64,000 bases of DNA. Origin: Microbacterium sp. K24. Its GTDB lineage: Bacteria; Actinomycetota; Actinomycetes; Actinomycetales; Microbacteriaceae. Positions 8,836-17,395 of the stretch are shown here, piece by piece; within the stretch, counting starts at the first letter, position 1, and each line of letters opens with the position of its first letter. A program made the position numbers and the translations under genes. The stretch spans positions 104,751 through 168,750 of the forward strand of contig NZ_SSDJ01000147.1 in assembly GCF_004794465.1 (NCBI RefSeq), written 5' to 3'. The notes below the pieces were generated by a model. The model was given only the letters and a program-made list of their open reading frames with translations, was not told where the DNA came from and searched no databases.

Positions 8836-9996
8836 ATGACCCCTCTGATCCCGACGGACTCCGACGATCCGGAGCAGGTGCAGGCGGCCCTGCGTGATGC
8901 CCTCGACGGCGGGTCGGCGCGGGGATTCGGGATGCTGGCCGGCGCCCCCGTCGAGGTTCCGGAGGGCATCGCCGTGGTCATCGCGACTTCGGGTTCGAGC
9001 GGCGTCCCGAAACGCGTCGCCCTGACCGCCGAGGCGCTGCGCGCGAGCGCGGAGGCGACCGAGGAGCGGATCGGCCGAGGGCGCTGGCTGCTCGCGCTCC
9101 CCGCCGGGTACGTCGCGGGACTGCAGGTGCTCGTGCGCTCGATCGTGGCGGGGACGGAGCCCGCGGTGATCGACGGCCGCTTCTCGCCGCGCTCGTTCGC
9201 GGAGGCGACGCTGGCGATGCTGCGTCCGGATGCCGGTGCGGGCACCGGTATCCCCGAGCTGTACACGTCGCTCGTGCCCGCCCAGGTCGCGACCCTGCTC
9301 GGTGCCGCCGACGACACGGCTGTGCGAGCTGCTCTCCAGACGTACCGGGCGATCCTCGTCGGCGGGCAGTCGCTCCCGGAGCCCCTCCGCGAGCGTGCGG
9401 AGGACCTCGGCGTGCGGCTGGTGCGCACGTACGGATCGACGGAGACCAGCGGCGGCTGCGTGTACGACGGCGTGCCCCTCGAGACGGCGATCGTGCGCAC
9501 GGTCGACGGGGAGCTGCGGATCGCGGGACCCATGCTCGCCGAGGGCTACCTGGGCGACGACGCGCTGACCACGCGGACGTTCATCCGTGACCACCACGGC
9601 ATCCGGTGGTACCGCACCGGCGATCTCGGACTCGTGGAAGACGGAGTCGTGCGAGTGCACGGACGCGCCGACAATGTCATCGTGTCGGGCGGGATCAACA
9701 TCTCCCTCGACCGCGTCGAGCGGATCGTGCGGAGGGTCCCCGGCCTCCACCAGGCGGTCGTGGTCGGCGTCGAAGATGAGCGCTGGGGCGAGGCCTCGGT
9801 CATCGTCGTCGCGCGCGGCGAGGTCCTGCGCCGCAGCGAGGGAGAGCAGCTGGAGCATGCGCGCGATGCGGTCGCGGAGGAGATCGGCCCTCACGCGCGG
9901 CCCGCCCGCCTGATCCTGGTGGACGAACTCGATGCGCTCGCCTCGGGAAAGCCGGATCGCGAGGCCATCCGACGCGTGGCCGCCGAACTCCGCTGA
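8836..9996 (+). CDS. menE: o-Succinylbenzoate-CoA ligase
   Basis: A 386-residue adenylate-forming enzyme that makes OSB-CoA, the substrate of MenB. It has the AMP-binding loop TSGSSGVPKR (51-60), TYGSTETSGG in the middle, YRTGDLG and GRADNVIVSGG, and the catalytic lysine in ASGKPDREA near the C-terminus. It is shorter than typical acyl-CoA synthetases, as actinobacterial MenE proteins are. It follows menB on the same strand and menC lies nearby on the other strand. No clear ribosome-binding site is seen; translation probably depends on menB. Confidence 0.94.
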   Translation: MTPLIPTDSDDPEQVQAALRDALDGGSARGFGMLAGAPVEVPEGIAVVIATSGSSGVPKRVALTAEALRASAEATEERIGRGRWLLALPAGYVAGLQVLVRSIVAGTEPAVIDGRFSPRSFAEATLAMLRPDAGAGTGIPELYTSLVPAQVATLLGAADDTAVRAALQTYRAILVGGQSLPEPLRERAEDLGVRLVRTYGSTETSGGCVYDGVPLETAIVRTVDGELRIAGPMLAEGYLGDDALTTRTFIRDHHGIRWYRTGDLGLVEDGVVRVHGRADNVIVSGGINISLDRVERIVRRVPGLHQAVVVGVEDERWGEASVIVVARGEVLRRSEGEQLEHARDAVAEEIGPHARPARLILVDELDALASGKPDREAIRRVAAELR

Positions 9997-10022
9997 ATCC
10001 GTCTCCTGCCAGACTGGGGCAG

Positions 10023-11084
10023 ATGGACGTGCTGCGGTTGGCCGGAGTTCCCGGCGTGGGAAAGAGCGCGGTGGCCTGGGCGGTCGCCCGGCAGATGGCC
10101 GTCGACGGCGTGCGCGTCGCCTTCGTCGACATCGATCAGCTCGGCATGTGCTACCCCGCGCCGGCCGACGATCCCGACCGCTGGAGTCTGAAGGAGAGAG
10201 CTCTCGCAGGGATCGCGGCGCAGTACGCCGAGTCCGGCGTCGAGCGTCTGGTCGTCTCGGGGGTGGCGGACCCCTCGCTGCCTCCGCAGGGGAACGGTCA
10301 TCCGACGGTCTCTCTCTGGCTCGCCGCGGGAGAGGCCACCAGGCGGGCTCGGCTGGCCCCGCGAGGCTGGGCCCACGAGCAGGTGGATGAAGTGCTCGCC
10401 GTCGGCACCCGCGAGACGGCTGCGGCGCATCCGTCGTGGGCGAGGGTGGACACCGACGAGAGCTCGGTCGACGCCACGGTGCGAGCCGTGCGCGAGCGGT
10501 GGCAGGGTGGCGTCGCCGAGCCGGTGCCCGCGTTCGTCGTCGCCCAAGCGGATACGACCGAGCACGTGGTCTGGATCACCGGACCACGATGCGCCGGTGC
10601 CTCCCGTGTCGGCTGGGAGGTCGTGACCCCGCTCTGGGCAGAGGGGCGGCGCACAGGCTTCATCGACGTCGCCCAGCTCGGCTTCTCCTGGAACGTGGAC
10701 GCGCAGCTCGGTCTGCGGAACGCCGCCGAGCTGCAGCGATCGTTCGCCGCCGCGGGAGCGCAGACGCTCGTCGCCGTGGCACCGCTCGAGGTCGGCCCGG
10801 AGGAGGTGCGAGCGGCCTTCCCCGACGCAGATGTTCGTTTCCTCCGACTCGATGCCGACGAGGACTCCCGTCGCGACCGTGCCGTGCGGCGAGCCGCAGG
10901 TGCCGACGCGCTGCTCGCGGGGGACGACCTGATCGGAGCGGTGGAGCGGATGATCGACGACGTCGTGGCTCAGGGGTCCCGACAGCGCGAGACGCCCGTC
11001 CGTGCGGGGGAGCGCGTGATCGACACGACCGCGACGCCGTTGCCGCAGGTGGCCGCGCGGGTCGCGGCCGAACTCGCCTGTTGA
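10023..11084 (+). CDS. Tandem P-loop NTPase-like protein, second P-loop degenerate
   Basis: A 353-residue protein made of two similar halves. The first has a Walker A motif GVPGVGKS (8-15), FVDIDQLGM (about 34-42) and an RARLAPRGW segment like nucleoside or adenylylsulfate kinases. The second repeats the plan: ITGPRCAGAS (185-194, no lysine) and FIDVAQLGF (213-221). The first half probably binds ATP and the second probably does not. Upstream CAGACT (10010-10015) ends 7 nt before the ATG, suggesting a leaderless start. The substrate is unknown. It could be a kinase-like or AAA-type regulatory ATPase. Confidence 0.75.
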   Translation: MDVLRLAGVPGVGKSAVAWAVARQMAVDGVRVAFVDIDQLGMCYPAPADDPDRWSLKERALAGIAAQYAESGVERLVVSGVADPSLPPQGNGHPTVSLWLAAGEATRRARLAPRGWAHEQVDEVLAVGTRETAAAHPSWARVDTDESSVDATVRAVRERWQGGVAEPVPAFVVAQADTTEHVVWITGPRCAGASRVGWEVVTPLWAEGRRTGFIDVAQLGFSWNVDAQLGLRNAAELQRSFAAAGAQTLVAVAPLEVGPEEVRAAFPDADVRFLRLDADEDSRRDRAVRRAAGADALLAGDDLIGAVERMIDDVVAQGSRQRETPVRAGERVIDTTATPLPQVAARVAAELAC

Positions 11085-11107
11085 GGGCGGGTGCCAGACT
11101 GAAGCGC

Positions 11108-11899
11108 ATGGCCACGTACACGCACGGACACCATGACTCCGTCCTCCGGTCGCACAACGTGCGCGACATCGCGAACTCCGCCGAGTATCTTCGACCGCAC
11201 CTCACCGACAGCACGCGGCTGCTCGATGTCGGCGCGGGACCGGGCTCGATCACGGTCGACTTCGCCCGCATCGTCGCTCACGTCACCGCCACCGAGATCG
11301 ACGATACGGCGCTGTCGCTGTCGCGCGACCTCGCGGAGGCCCGCGGCCTCACGAATCTCGACTTCTCGGTGGAAGACGTGCACGCGCTGAGCTTCGCCGA
11401 TGACTCCTTCGACGTCGTGCACGCGCATCAGGTGCTGCAGCACGTCGGTGACCCTGTGCAGGCGCTGCGCGAGATGCGACGCGTCACCGTGCCCGGCGGG
11501 ATCGTCGCGGCCCGCGATGCCGATTATGCCGGGTTCATCTGGTTCCCGGTGCTGCCGGAGCTCGACCGCTGGCTCGCCCTCTACGACGCCGCGGCCCGGG
11601 CGAACGGCGGAGAACCGGATGCCGGTCGGCGTCTGCTCTCCTGGGCACGGGCCGCAGGCTTCGAAGACATCACGGCGACGGCATCCACCTGGTGCTACGC
11701 ATCCGCGGCGGAGCGCGCGTGGTGGGGCGGGATGTGGGCCGACCGCATCCTCGAATCCGCGCTCGCCCGGCAGCTGGTCGACAGCGGCATGGCGACCCGC
11801 AGCGACCTGCAGGACATCAGCGACGCGTGGAAGCGCTGGGCCGACGACGGCGACGGGTGGTTCCTCGTGCCGCACGGCGAGATCCTCTGCCGCGCCTAG
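11108..11899 (+). CDS. Class I SAM-dependent methyltransferase (UbiE-like)
   Basis: A 263-residue protein. The SAM-binding motif I is LLDVGAGPGS, followed by TATEIDD, then VEDVHALSFADDSFDVVHAHQVLQHVGD and a C-terminal RAWWGGMW region. This fits small-molecule methyltransferases of the UbiE/type-11 group; the substrate cannot be told. The open frame extends upstream into the previous gene, so I use ATG 11108, which has CAGACT (11095-11100) 7 nt ahead. Although a menaquinone MenG would fit the neighbourhood, the sequence does not look like a canonical MenG. Confidence 0.87.
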   Translation: MATYTHGHHDSVLRSHNVRDIANSAEYLRPHLTDSTRLLDVGAGPGSITVDFARIVAHVTATEIDDTALSLSRDLAEARGLTNLDFSVEDVHALSFADDSFDVVHAHQVLQHVGDPVQALREMRRVTVPGGIVAARDADYAGFIWFPVLPELDRWLALYDAAARANGGEPDAGRRLLSWARAAGFEDITATASTWCYASAAERAWWGGMWADRILESALARQLVDSGMATRSDLQDISDAWKRWADDGDGWFLVPHGEILCRA

Positions 11900-11958
11900 T
11901 CGTGCGGATACATCTCGAGACGGATGCCGCCCGTGAGGTGCTCGCGTAGCGTGGGGGA

Positions 11959-13167
11959 GTGATCCGCCCGCTCTCCCGCACGGCGCTGATCCTCGACATC
12001 GTCGGGGCGGCGCTGCTCTTCCTCATCCTGACGCCGACGTCCGTGGTGTTCTACGGGCCGACCACCGGCGGCACCGCGATCCCGGGTGCGAGCGTCGGAG
12101 CGGTCGTCGTCGCGGGCATCCTGATGTTCGGCGGTGTCGCGATCGGCCGACTGGCCCCGGGCCTGGCACTGGGCGCGGCGTGGGCCGGCGCGATCGTGCA
12201 GATGCTGGCGGGGTTCGGCCCTCTTCCGATCGATCTCGCGATTCTGCTCGTGCTCTATGCGACCTCCGCGTGGGGCACGCGTCGCGTGCTGTGGTGGGGA
12301 TTCGCGTCGACGCTGGTGGGCGGCCTCGTCGCAGCGGCCTACATGGTCGTCGTCACCGGCGTCACCTTCGGCACGGGGATCGGGTGGGAGCAGATCACCG
12401 GGGGAGTGCTCCTCCTCATCGTGTCGGTCCTCGCCCTCGGATTCGCCTGGGTCTGCGGGCTGCTGTGGCGCGTGGTGCTCCGCGCACGCAGAACCAGGGC
12501 CGCGCAGCTGAAGGCCGAGTCGCTCGCCGCCGAAGAGCAGGAGCGCGTGCGCATCGCCCGTGACATGCACGACATCGTCGCGCACTCGCTCGCGGTCGTC
12601 ATCGCACAGGCCGACGGCGCCCGGTACGCCGCGGCGACGAGACCGGAGATGGCCACCGAGGCTCTCGGCACGATCGCCACCACGGCGAGGAGTGCGCTCA
12701 GTGATGTGCGGATGCTGCTCACCCAGCTCCGTCACCGGCAGGGCGACGGCCCGCAGCCCACGCTCGCCGACCTCGAGACGCTGTTCGCCCAGGTGCGTCA
12801 GGCCGGCGTCGAACCTCTCGTCACGGTCGATCCGATGCCGCCGGGGGAGCCGCCCGGAGCGATCCAGCTGGCCGTGTACCGCATCCTCCAGGAGGCGCTC
12901 ACGAACGCGATCCGACACGGCGACGGCAGTGTCCACGTGCACCTGGCGTGGTTGCCGGATCGCGTCGACGTGCAGGTGCGCAACACCGTGGCCGGCGACG
13001 CCTCCCCGGCGCCGGGTGGTCACGGCCTCATCGGCATGCGCGAACGCGCCCAGCTGGTCGGCGGTAGTCTGCAAGCCGAACATCGCGGGGCGCAGTTCGT
13101 CGTTCAGGCCTCGCTTCCGATCGGCCCTTCGGCAGGCTCAGGGGCTCCAGAGGAGGAGGACGCATGA
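11959..13167 (+). CDS. Two-component sensor histidine kinase (HisKA_3, DesK/LiaS-like)
   Basis: A 402-residue protein with about five N-terminal membrane segments and almost no extracellular loop, which suggests sensing within the membrane. The dimerization box ARDMHDIVAHSL carries the phospho-accepting His204. The ATPase domain has QEALTNAIRHG (N box) and GGHGLIGMRERAQLVGG (G box). Start GTG 11959 follows TAGCGT (11947-11952) by 6 nt, so it is probably leaderless. The last about 14 residues come from a short repeat-like sequence (see 13125-13143). It overlaps the response regulator by 4 nt. Confidence 0.95.
   Translation: MIRPLSRTALILDIVGAALLFLILTPTSVVFYGPTTGGTAIPGASVGAVVVAGILMFGGVAIGRLAPGLALGAAWAGAIVQMLAGFGPLPIDLAILLVLYATSAWGTRRVLWWGFASTLVGGLVAAAYMVVVTGVTFGTGIGWEQITGGVLLLIVSVLALGFAWVCGLLWRVVLRARRTRAAQLKAESLAAEEQERVRIARDMHDIVAHSLAVVIAQADGARYAAATRPEMATEALGTIATTARSALSDVRMLLTQLRHRQGDGPQPTLADLETLFAQVRQAGVEPLVTVDPMPPGEPPGAIQLAVYRILQEALTNAIRHGDGSVHVHLAWLPDRVDVQVRNTVAGDASPAPGGHGLIGMRERAQLVGGSLQAEHRGAQFVVQASLPIGPSAGSGAPEEEDA
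13125..13143 (+). repeat. Short GC-rich repeat-like sequence inside the kinase C-terminus
   Basis: The 19-mer that begins CCCTTCGGC and ends GGCTCAGGG resembles a dispersed repeat I remember from many actinobacterial genomes. It encodes the low-complexity tail PSAGSGAP just before the kinase stop. Only one copy is in the window, so the repeat status is from memory. Confidence 0.35.
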
Positions 13168-13799
13168 TCCGGGTGGTCCTCGTCGACGATCAGGCGCTGT
13201 TCCGCGCCGGCATCCGCATGCTCGTCGCCTCGCAGCCCGATCTCGAGGTGGTCGGAGAAGCGGGCAACGGGCAGGAGGCCCTCGAGATCGTGCGCACCAG
13301 CCGCCCCGACGTGGTGCTCATGGACATCCGGATGCCGGTGATGGACGGCCTGACCGCGACCGCCGAGATCCTGGCGCGGCCGGAACCGCCGCGCATCGTC
13401 ATGCTCACGACCTTCGACCTCGACGAGGCGGCGGCCCGCGCGATCCGGCAGGGTGCGAGCGGGTTCCTCCTCAAGGACGCCGATCCTGAGTTCCTGCTCG
13501 CGGCGATCCGCACCGTGCACGCGGGATCCAGCGTCATCGCGGCATCCGCCACTCGTGATCTGTTCGCGCATTTCGCCGAGGCGCCGAAGCCTGTGCCGCC
13601 GCAGTTCGCCGACCTCACCGATCGCGAGCGGGAGATCTTCGCGCTCGCCGCGCGGGGCCTGTCGAACGCCGAGATCGCCGGTCGTGAATACCTGAGCGAA
13701 GCGACGGTGAAGACGCACATCAGCCGCATCCTCACCAAGCTCGCCCTCCGCGATCGGGTGCAGCTCGTCGTCTTCGCCTTCGAGCACGGCCTCACCTGA
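13164..13799 (+). CDS. LuxR-family (NarL-type) response regulator
   Basis: A 211-residue regulator: receiver domain with acidic pair D8/D9, phosphorylation site D54 in VLMDIRMP and K in FLLKDAD; C-terminal LuxR helix-turn-helix about residues 150-205 (LTDREREIFALAARGLSNAEIA, EATVKTHISRILTKL). It overlaps the histidine kinase stop by 4 nt (ATGA), so they form a cognate pair. The dyad-rich region 13822-13882 and an ABC exporter follow directly, and are the natural target. Confidence 0.95.
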   Translation: MIRVVLVDDQALFRAGIRMLVASQPDLEVVGEAGNGQEALEIVRTSRPDVVLMDIRMPVMDGLTATAEILARPEPPRIVMLTTFDLDEAAARAIRQGASGFLLKDADPEFLLAAIRTVHAGSSVIAASATRDLFAHFAEAPKPVPPQFADLTDREREIFALAARGLSNAEIAGREYLSEATVKTHISRILTKLALRDRVQLVVFAFEHGLT

Positions 13800-13821
13800 T
13801 CGGCCGACCCACCCCTTTCGA

Positions 13822-13882
13822 TACGAGCCGCCCTCTTATGGACACGCAAAGAGGGCTGGCTCGTACCCAAGAGGGTGGCTCG
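13822..13882. promoter_or_regulatory. Inverted and direct repeats upstream of the ABC exporter
   Basis: TACGAGCC-GCCCTCTT (13822-13837) pairs with AAGAGGGC-t-GGCTCGTA (13849-13865), an almost perfect 16-bp dyad with an 11-nt loop. A further copy AAGAGGGTGGCTCG follows at 13869-13882. So the half-site AAGAGGG(C)TGGCTCG occurs three times, once inverted. It may bind the response regulator just upstream, or partly terminate its transcript. Confidence 0.6.
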
Positions 13883-13969
13883 GCACGGTAGCGGATCATC
13901 CTTCCGATGTACGGCGGATGCCTCCTCCGGGCGACGCGCCGAGACGGCTGTCGAAAATAGCGTGAAGGC

Positions 13970-14731
13970 ATGGAGATCACGACCACCGACCTCGGCCTCG
14001 CCGCCCGGGTCCAGCACCTGAAGAAGACCTACGGCTCGGGAGAAGGGACGGTGCGCGCGCTGGACGGCGTCAGCGTCGGCATCCGCCGCGGGCAGTTCAC
14101 CGCCATCATGGGCCCGTCCGGCTCGGGCAAGTCCACGCTCATGCACATCATGGCCGGACTCGACAGCCCCACCGAGGGGCGGGCCTGGATCGGCGACACC
14201 GACATCACCGGCCTCGGTGATCTCGACCTCACCATCCTGCGCCGACGTCGCGTCGGCTTCATCTTCCAGGCGTTCAACCTCGTGCCGACCCTCGACGCCC
14301 TGGGCAACATCATGCTGCCGTTCGAGCTCGACGGACGCCGTCCGAGCGCGATCGAGCGGGCGCGCATCGACGGACTCATCGAATCGCTCGGCCTCGGTTC
14401 GCGGCTGAACCACCGCCCGCACCAGCTGTCGGGCGGGCAGCAGCAGCGCGTCGCGATCGCCCGTGCTCTCGCCACCGCGCCCGACCTCGTCTTCGCCGAC
14501 GAGCCCACCGGCAACCTCGACTCGAAGACGGGACGCGAAGTGCTGCAGCTGCTCGCCTCGGCGAGCCGCGAGCACGGTCAGTCGATCGCGATGGTCACGC
14601 ACGACGCGATCGCCGCGAGCCACGCCGACCGCGTGCTGTACCTCGGCGACGGCCGCATCGTCGCCGACCACCCGCGCCAGACGGCGGAGGATATCTCGGC
14701 GTACATGCTCGCGGCGGAGGTGGCGGCATGA
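13970..14731 (+). CDS. ABC transporter ATP-binding protein (MacB/LolD type)
   Basis: A 253-residue ATPase. Walker [10 protein letters not shown]-loop [10 protein letters not shown], signature LSGGQQQR, Walker B LVFADEPT and switch His in MVTHD are all intact. The [12 protein letters not shown] stretch is typical of the MacB/LolD group, which works with FtsX-like permeases in antimicrobial-peptide resistance or lipoprotein export. Leaderless start: TAGCGT (13958-13963) ends 6 nt before ATG 13970. It overlaps the permease by 4 nt and is probably controlled by the upstream two-component system. Confidence 0.95.
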   Translation: MEITTTDLGLAARVQHLKKTYGSGEGTVRALDGVSVGIRRGQFTAIMGPSGSGKSTLMHIMAGLDSPTEGRAWIGDTDITGLGDLDLTILRRRRVGFIFQAFNLVPTLDALGNIMLPFELDGRRPSAIERARIDGLIESLGLGSRLNHRPHQLSGGQQQRVAIARALATAPDLVFADEPTGNLDSKTGREVLQLLASASREHGQSIAMVTHDAIAASHADRVLYLGDGRIVADHPRQTAEDISAYMLAAEVAA

Positions 14732-16188
14732 CCGCCGTCGCCACGGTTGTGCCCGAGACGGCCGCGACCGGCCCTCGTCTCGGCTGGCTGCGTGATCGGG
14801 GCATGGGCGCCAGCATCCTCGTGGCCGCGCTGTCGGCCGCGTTCGGGGTGATCCTCGTCGAGGTCACCGCCTACATCGGCGCCGTGCTGCAGGCCGATCC
14901 GTTCATCGGCGACAGCGAAACCCTCGCGATCGTCGTGGCGCTGCTCTCGGTGCTGCTGACGGCGGTCGCGATGTACGTGGCCGCGATCGTCACGGCGAAC
15001 ACCTTCTCGACCATCATCGCCGGACGCACGCGGCAGATCGCCCTGATGCGACTGATCGGCGCGACCGCCCGTTCGCAGCGGGCGCAGGTCGGCCGGCAGG
15101 GGTTCATCGTGGGCGTGATCGGCGCCGCGATCGGTCTTCTCGCCGGGCTCCTGTTCGCCGTCGTCGGCGTTCAGGTGGGCGCGCAGTTCGTGGCGAACGA
15201 TCCCACGGGCTTCTCGCTCGCGCAGCCCTTCATCGCGCTGCCGGTGGTCGGCGTCGCCCTCACGACCTGGGCCGCCGCCTGGGCGGGCTCGCGTCGCGTG
15301 CTCTCGGTGACGCCGCTGCAGGCGCTCGGCGGCTCCGTGGAGCGCACGCACGACGAGGTCTCCGGCAAGCCCGGCCGCCACATCGGCGCATGGATCCTCC
15401 TGATCTCGGGAGCCGTGCTCCTCGCGGGCGGCGTGGTCATCGGGCTCATCACTCCGCTCGGCGTGGTGGTGGCGTTCTTCGGCGGCATCCTGTCGTTCAC
15501 GGGCCTGGTGATCGGATCGGTGATGATCATGCCTCCGGTGCTGCGTCTCGTCGGCCGGATGTTCGGATCGAGCGCGACGGCGCGTCTCGCGGCGGAGAAT
15601 GCCCTGCGGTACCCGGAACGCTCTTCGCGCATGGCGATCGGGGTGGTCATGGGCGTGACGCTGGTGACGATGTTCGCCGTCGCGCTGGAATCGGCCAAGC
15701 GGCTCATGATGACCCAGGTCGACGGCGAGGTCCCGGACGAGTTCTTCGCGCCGTTCGACGCGTTCGCCGGGATCATGATGGTGCTCGTCGCGGTCTCCGC
15801 GGTGATCGCCGCCGTCGGCCTCGTCAACCTGCTCACGATCGGCGTCGTCCAGCGTCGCCGTGAACTGGGTCTCCTGCGCTCGATCGGGCTGTCCAACGGG
15901 CAGGTGCGGCGCATGGTGCTGCTCGAAGCGACGCACATCACCGTGGCCGCGACGTTCACGGGCCTCGTGCTGGGAGTCGCTTACGGCTGGATCGCGGCGC
16001 AGTCGCTGCTCGGCTCGGTGCCGACGCTGCCCGACTTCGAGCCTGCCGGATTCGTGCTGCCGCAGATCCCCTGGATCCCGGTCGCGATCATCGTCGTGGC
16101 CACGGCCGTGCTCACGCTCGTCGCCGCCGCCACTCCCACCCGCCTGGCCACCCGGGTCGCCCCCGTCGAGGCGCTCGCCGCGGACTGA
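14728..16188 (+). CDS. ABC transporter permease (FtsX-like)
   Basis: A 486-residue permease with about eight membrane segments and two FtsX-type regions (RTRQIALMRLIGATARSQRAQ in the first half and QRRRELGLLRSIGLSNGQVRRM in the second). Each half also carries the TPLQAL or APVEAL box seen in this family. It is the partner of the ATPase at 13970 (ATGA overlap). The substrate is likely a peptide or lipid; an antibiotic-resistance role is inferred from the neighbouring two-component system only. Confidence 0.93.
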   Translation: MTAVATVVPETAATGPRLGWLRDRGMGASILVAALSAAFGVILVEVTAYIGAVLQADPFIGDSETLAIVVALLSVLLTAVAMYVAAIVTANTFSTIIAGRTRQIALMRLIGATARSQRAQVGRQGFIVGVIGAAIGLLAGLLFAVVGVQVGAQFVANDPTGFSLAQPFIALPVVGVALTTWAAAWAGSRRVLSVTPLQALGGSVERTHDEVSGKPGRHIGAWILLISGAVLLAGGVVIGLITPLGVVVAFFGGILSFTGLVIGSVMIMPPVLRLVGRMFGSSATARLAAENALRYPERSSRMAIGVVMGVTLVTMFAVALESAKRLMMTQVDGEVPDEFFAPFDAFAGIMMVLVAVSAVIAAVGLVNLLTIGVVQRRRELGLLRSIGLSNGQVRRMVLLEATHITVAATFTGLVLGVAYGWIAAQSLLGSVPTLPDFEPAGFVLPQIPWIPVAIIVVATAVLTLVAAATPTRLATRVAPVEALAAD

Positions 16189-16206
16189 CGGCTCTAGGCT
16201 GGACGG

Positions 16207-16869
16207 ATGCCGTCGCCGTTCGATCAGTCCACGTATCAGGTCCGTCTCGACTGGGGCATCGCGGGGCTCGCCCGCCTCGCCCCGGCCGACATCGTCGTGG
16301 TCGTCGACGTGCTGCGGTTCTCGTCGACGGTGGCGGATGCCGTCGCCGGCGGCGCTGAGATCGAACTGGCCGACGCGGTCGAATGGTCCACCAACGGCGC
16401 GGCCGTGGCGACGGCGGCCGCGGCCACCGACGCCACCGTGCTCGTCGGCGCGATCCGCAATGCGTCGGCGGTCGCACGGGCGGTGCAGACGGTGCAGGAG
16501 CGTCGGCAGGCGCGGACGTCTGTCGCCATCATCGCGGCAGGCGAGTGGGACGAGGTGGGGGAGCCGCGCTTCGCCGTCGAGGATCATCTCGGCGCCGGCG
16601 CGATCATCGCCGCGCTCACCGATCTCGGCATCGACCACACCGCGCCGGATGCCGCTGTCGCCGCCGAGGGGTTCCGCGCTCTGCGCCGCGCGCTGCGGCA
16701 CATGCTCAGCGCCAGCGGCTCCGCGCGCGAACTCGAGATCGGCGTCCCATCGACCGCGCGGATGGCGGCATCCGGTGTCGTGCCGACGGCGCCGGTGGAT
16801 GCCGCCGTGATCGACGCCGTCGACGTCGTCCCGGTCCTGGTCGACGGGCGCTTCATCCGCTTCGACTGA
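16207..16869 (+). CDS. ComB-like 2-phosphosulfolactate phosphatase family protein
   Basis: A 220-residue protein with VVDVLRFSST near the N-terminus, AIIAAGEWDE and RFAVEDHLGAGAI, matching the ComB family. ComB removes phosphate from 2-phosphosulfolactate in archaeal coenzyme M synthesis. No other coenzyme M gene is in the window, so the real substrate here is uncertain. Start ATG 16207 follows TAGGCT (16195-16200) by 6 nt, leaderless. It has its own promoter and is a single-gene unit. Confidence 0.8.
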   Translation: MPSPFDQSTYQVRLDWGIAGLARLAPADIVVVVDVLRFSSTVADAVAGGAEIELADAVEWSTNGAAVATAAAATDATVLVGAIRNASAVARAVQTVQERRQARTSVAIIAAGEWDEVGEPRFAVEDHLGAGAIIAALTDLGIDHTAPDAAVAAEGFRALRRALRHMLSASGSARELEIGVPSTARMAASGVVPTAPVDAAVIDAVDVVPVLVDGRFIRFD

Positions 16870-16924
16870 GCGGCATGGCCGCGGGGCGTGCACGCTCACG
16901 CCGACGGCCACGTAGGGTCGTGGC

Positions 16925-17362
16925 ATGAGGTACCTCCCCGCTCTCATCGTCGATGCCGTGCTCGTGCTGATCTTCGCCGTGATCGGGCGTGCCTCTCACG
17001 ACGAGGATCCGGCGGGCTTCCTGCTCACCGCCTGGCCGTTCCTCGTAGCGCTTCTGGTCGGTCATCTTCTCGCAGCACTGCTGCCCGGCAGGCCGCGTCG
17101 CCCCTGGTCGGTGCTGTGGGGAACGGTCGTCTGGATCGTGACCGTCGCGGGCGGGATCCTCCTGCGCGTCGTCAGCGGCGACACGGCCGAGGTGCCCTTC
17201 ATCATCGTCGCGACGCTCGTGCTCGGGGTGTTCCTCGTGGGCTGGCGGGCGGTCACCGCTCTCGTCCGTCGCCGCAGTGCGACGGAGGCCGGTGAGACCC
17301 AACCGGGCGCCGCGAACGGCGTGGCATCGGAGCACCGAGACCCGGTCGACCCGATCGTCTGA
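16925..17362 (+). CDS. DUF3054 family membrane protein
   Basis: A 145-residue integral membrane protein with four hydrophobic segments and the conserved VLIFAVIGRASHDE stretch, LTAWPFLVALLVGHL and RPWSVLWGTVVWIVTVAGGI pattern of DUF3054, common in actinobacteria and haloarchaea. Function unknown. The leaderless start ATG 16925 follows TAGGGT (16913-16918) by 6 nt. The gene is convergent with the SprT-like gene. Confidence 0.88.
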   Translation: MRYLPALIVDAVLVLIFAVIGRASHDEDPAGFLLTAWPFLVALLVGHLLAALLPGRPRRPWSVLWGTVVWIVTVAGGILLRVVSGDTAEVPFIIVATLVLGVFLVGWRAVTALVRRRSATEAGETQPGAANGVASEHRDPVDPIV

Positions 17363-17395
17363 TCCGGCGACCCTCCCGAGTGCCGGCGTCGCAGA

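Noticed and set aside
14578..16947. Open frame of 789 codons antisense to the ABC permease and ComB-like gene
   Set aside because: Extreme His/Asp/Arg composition typical of antisense frames in GC-rich genes; it spans two well-supported genes.
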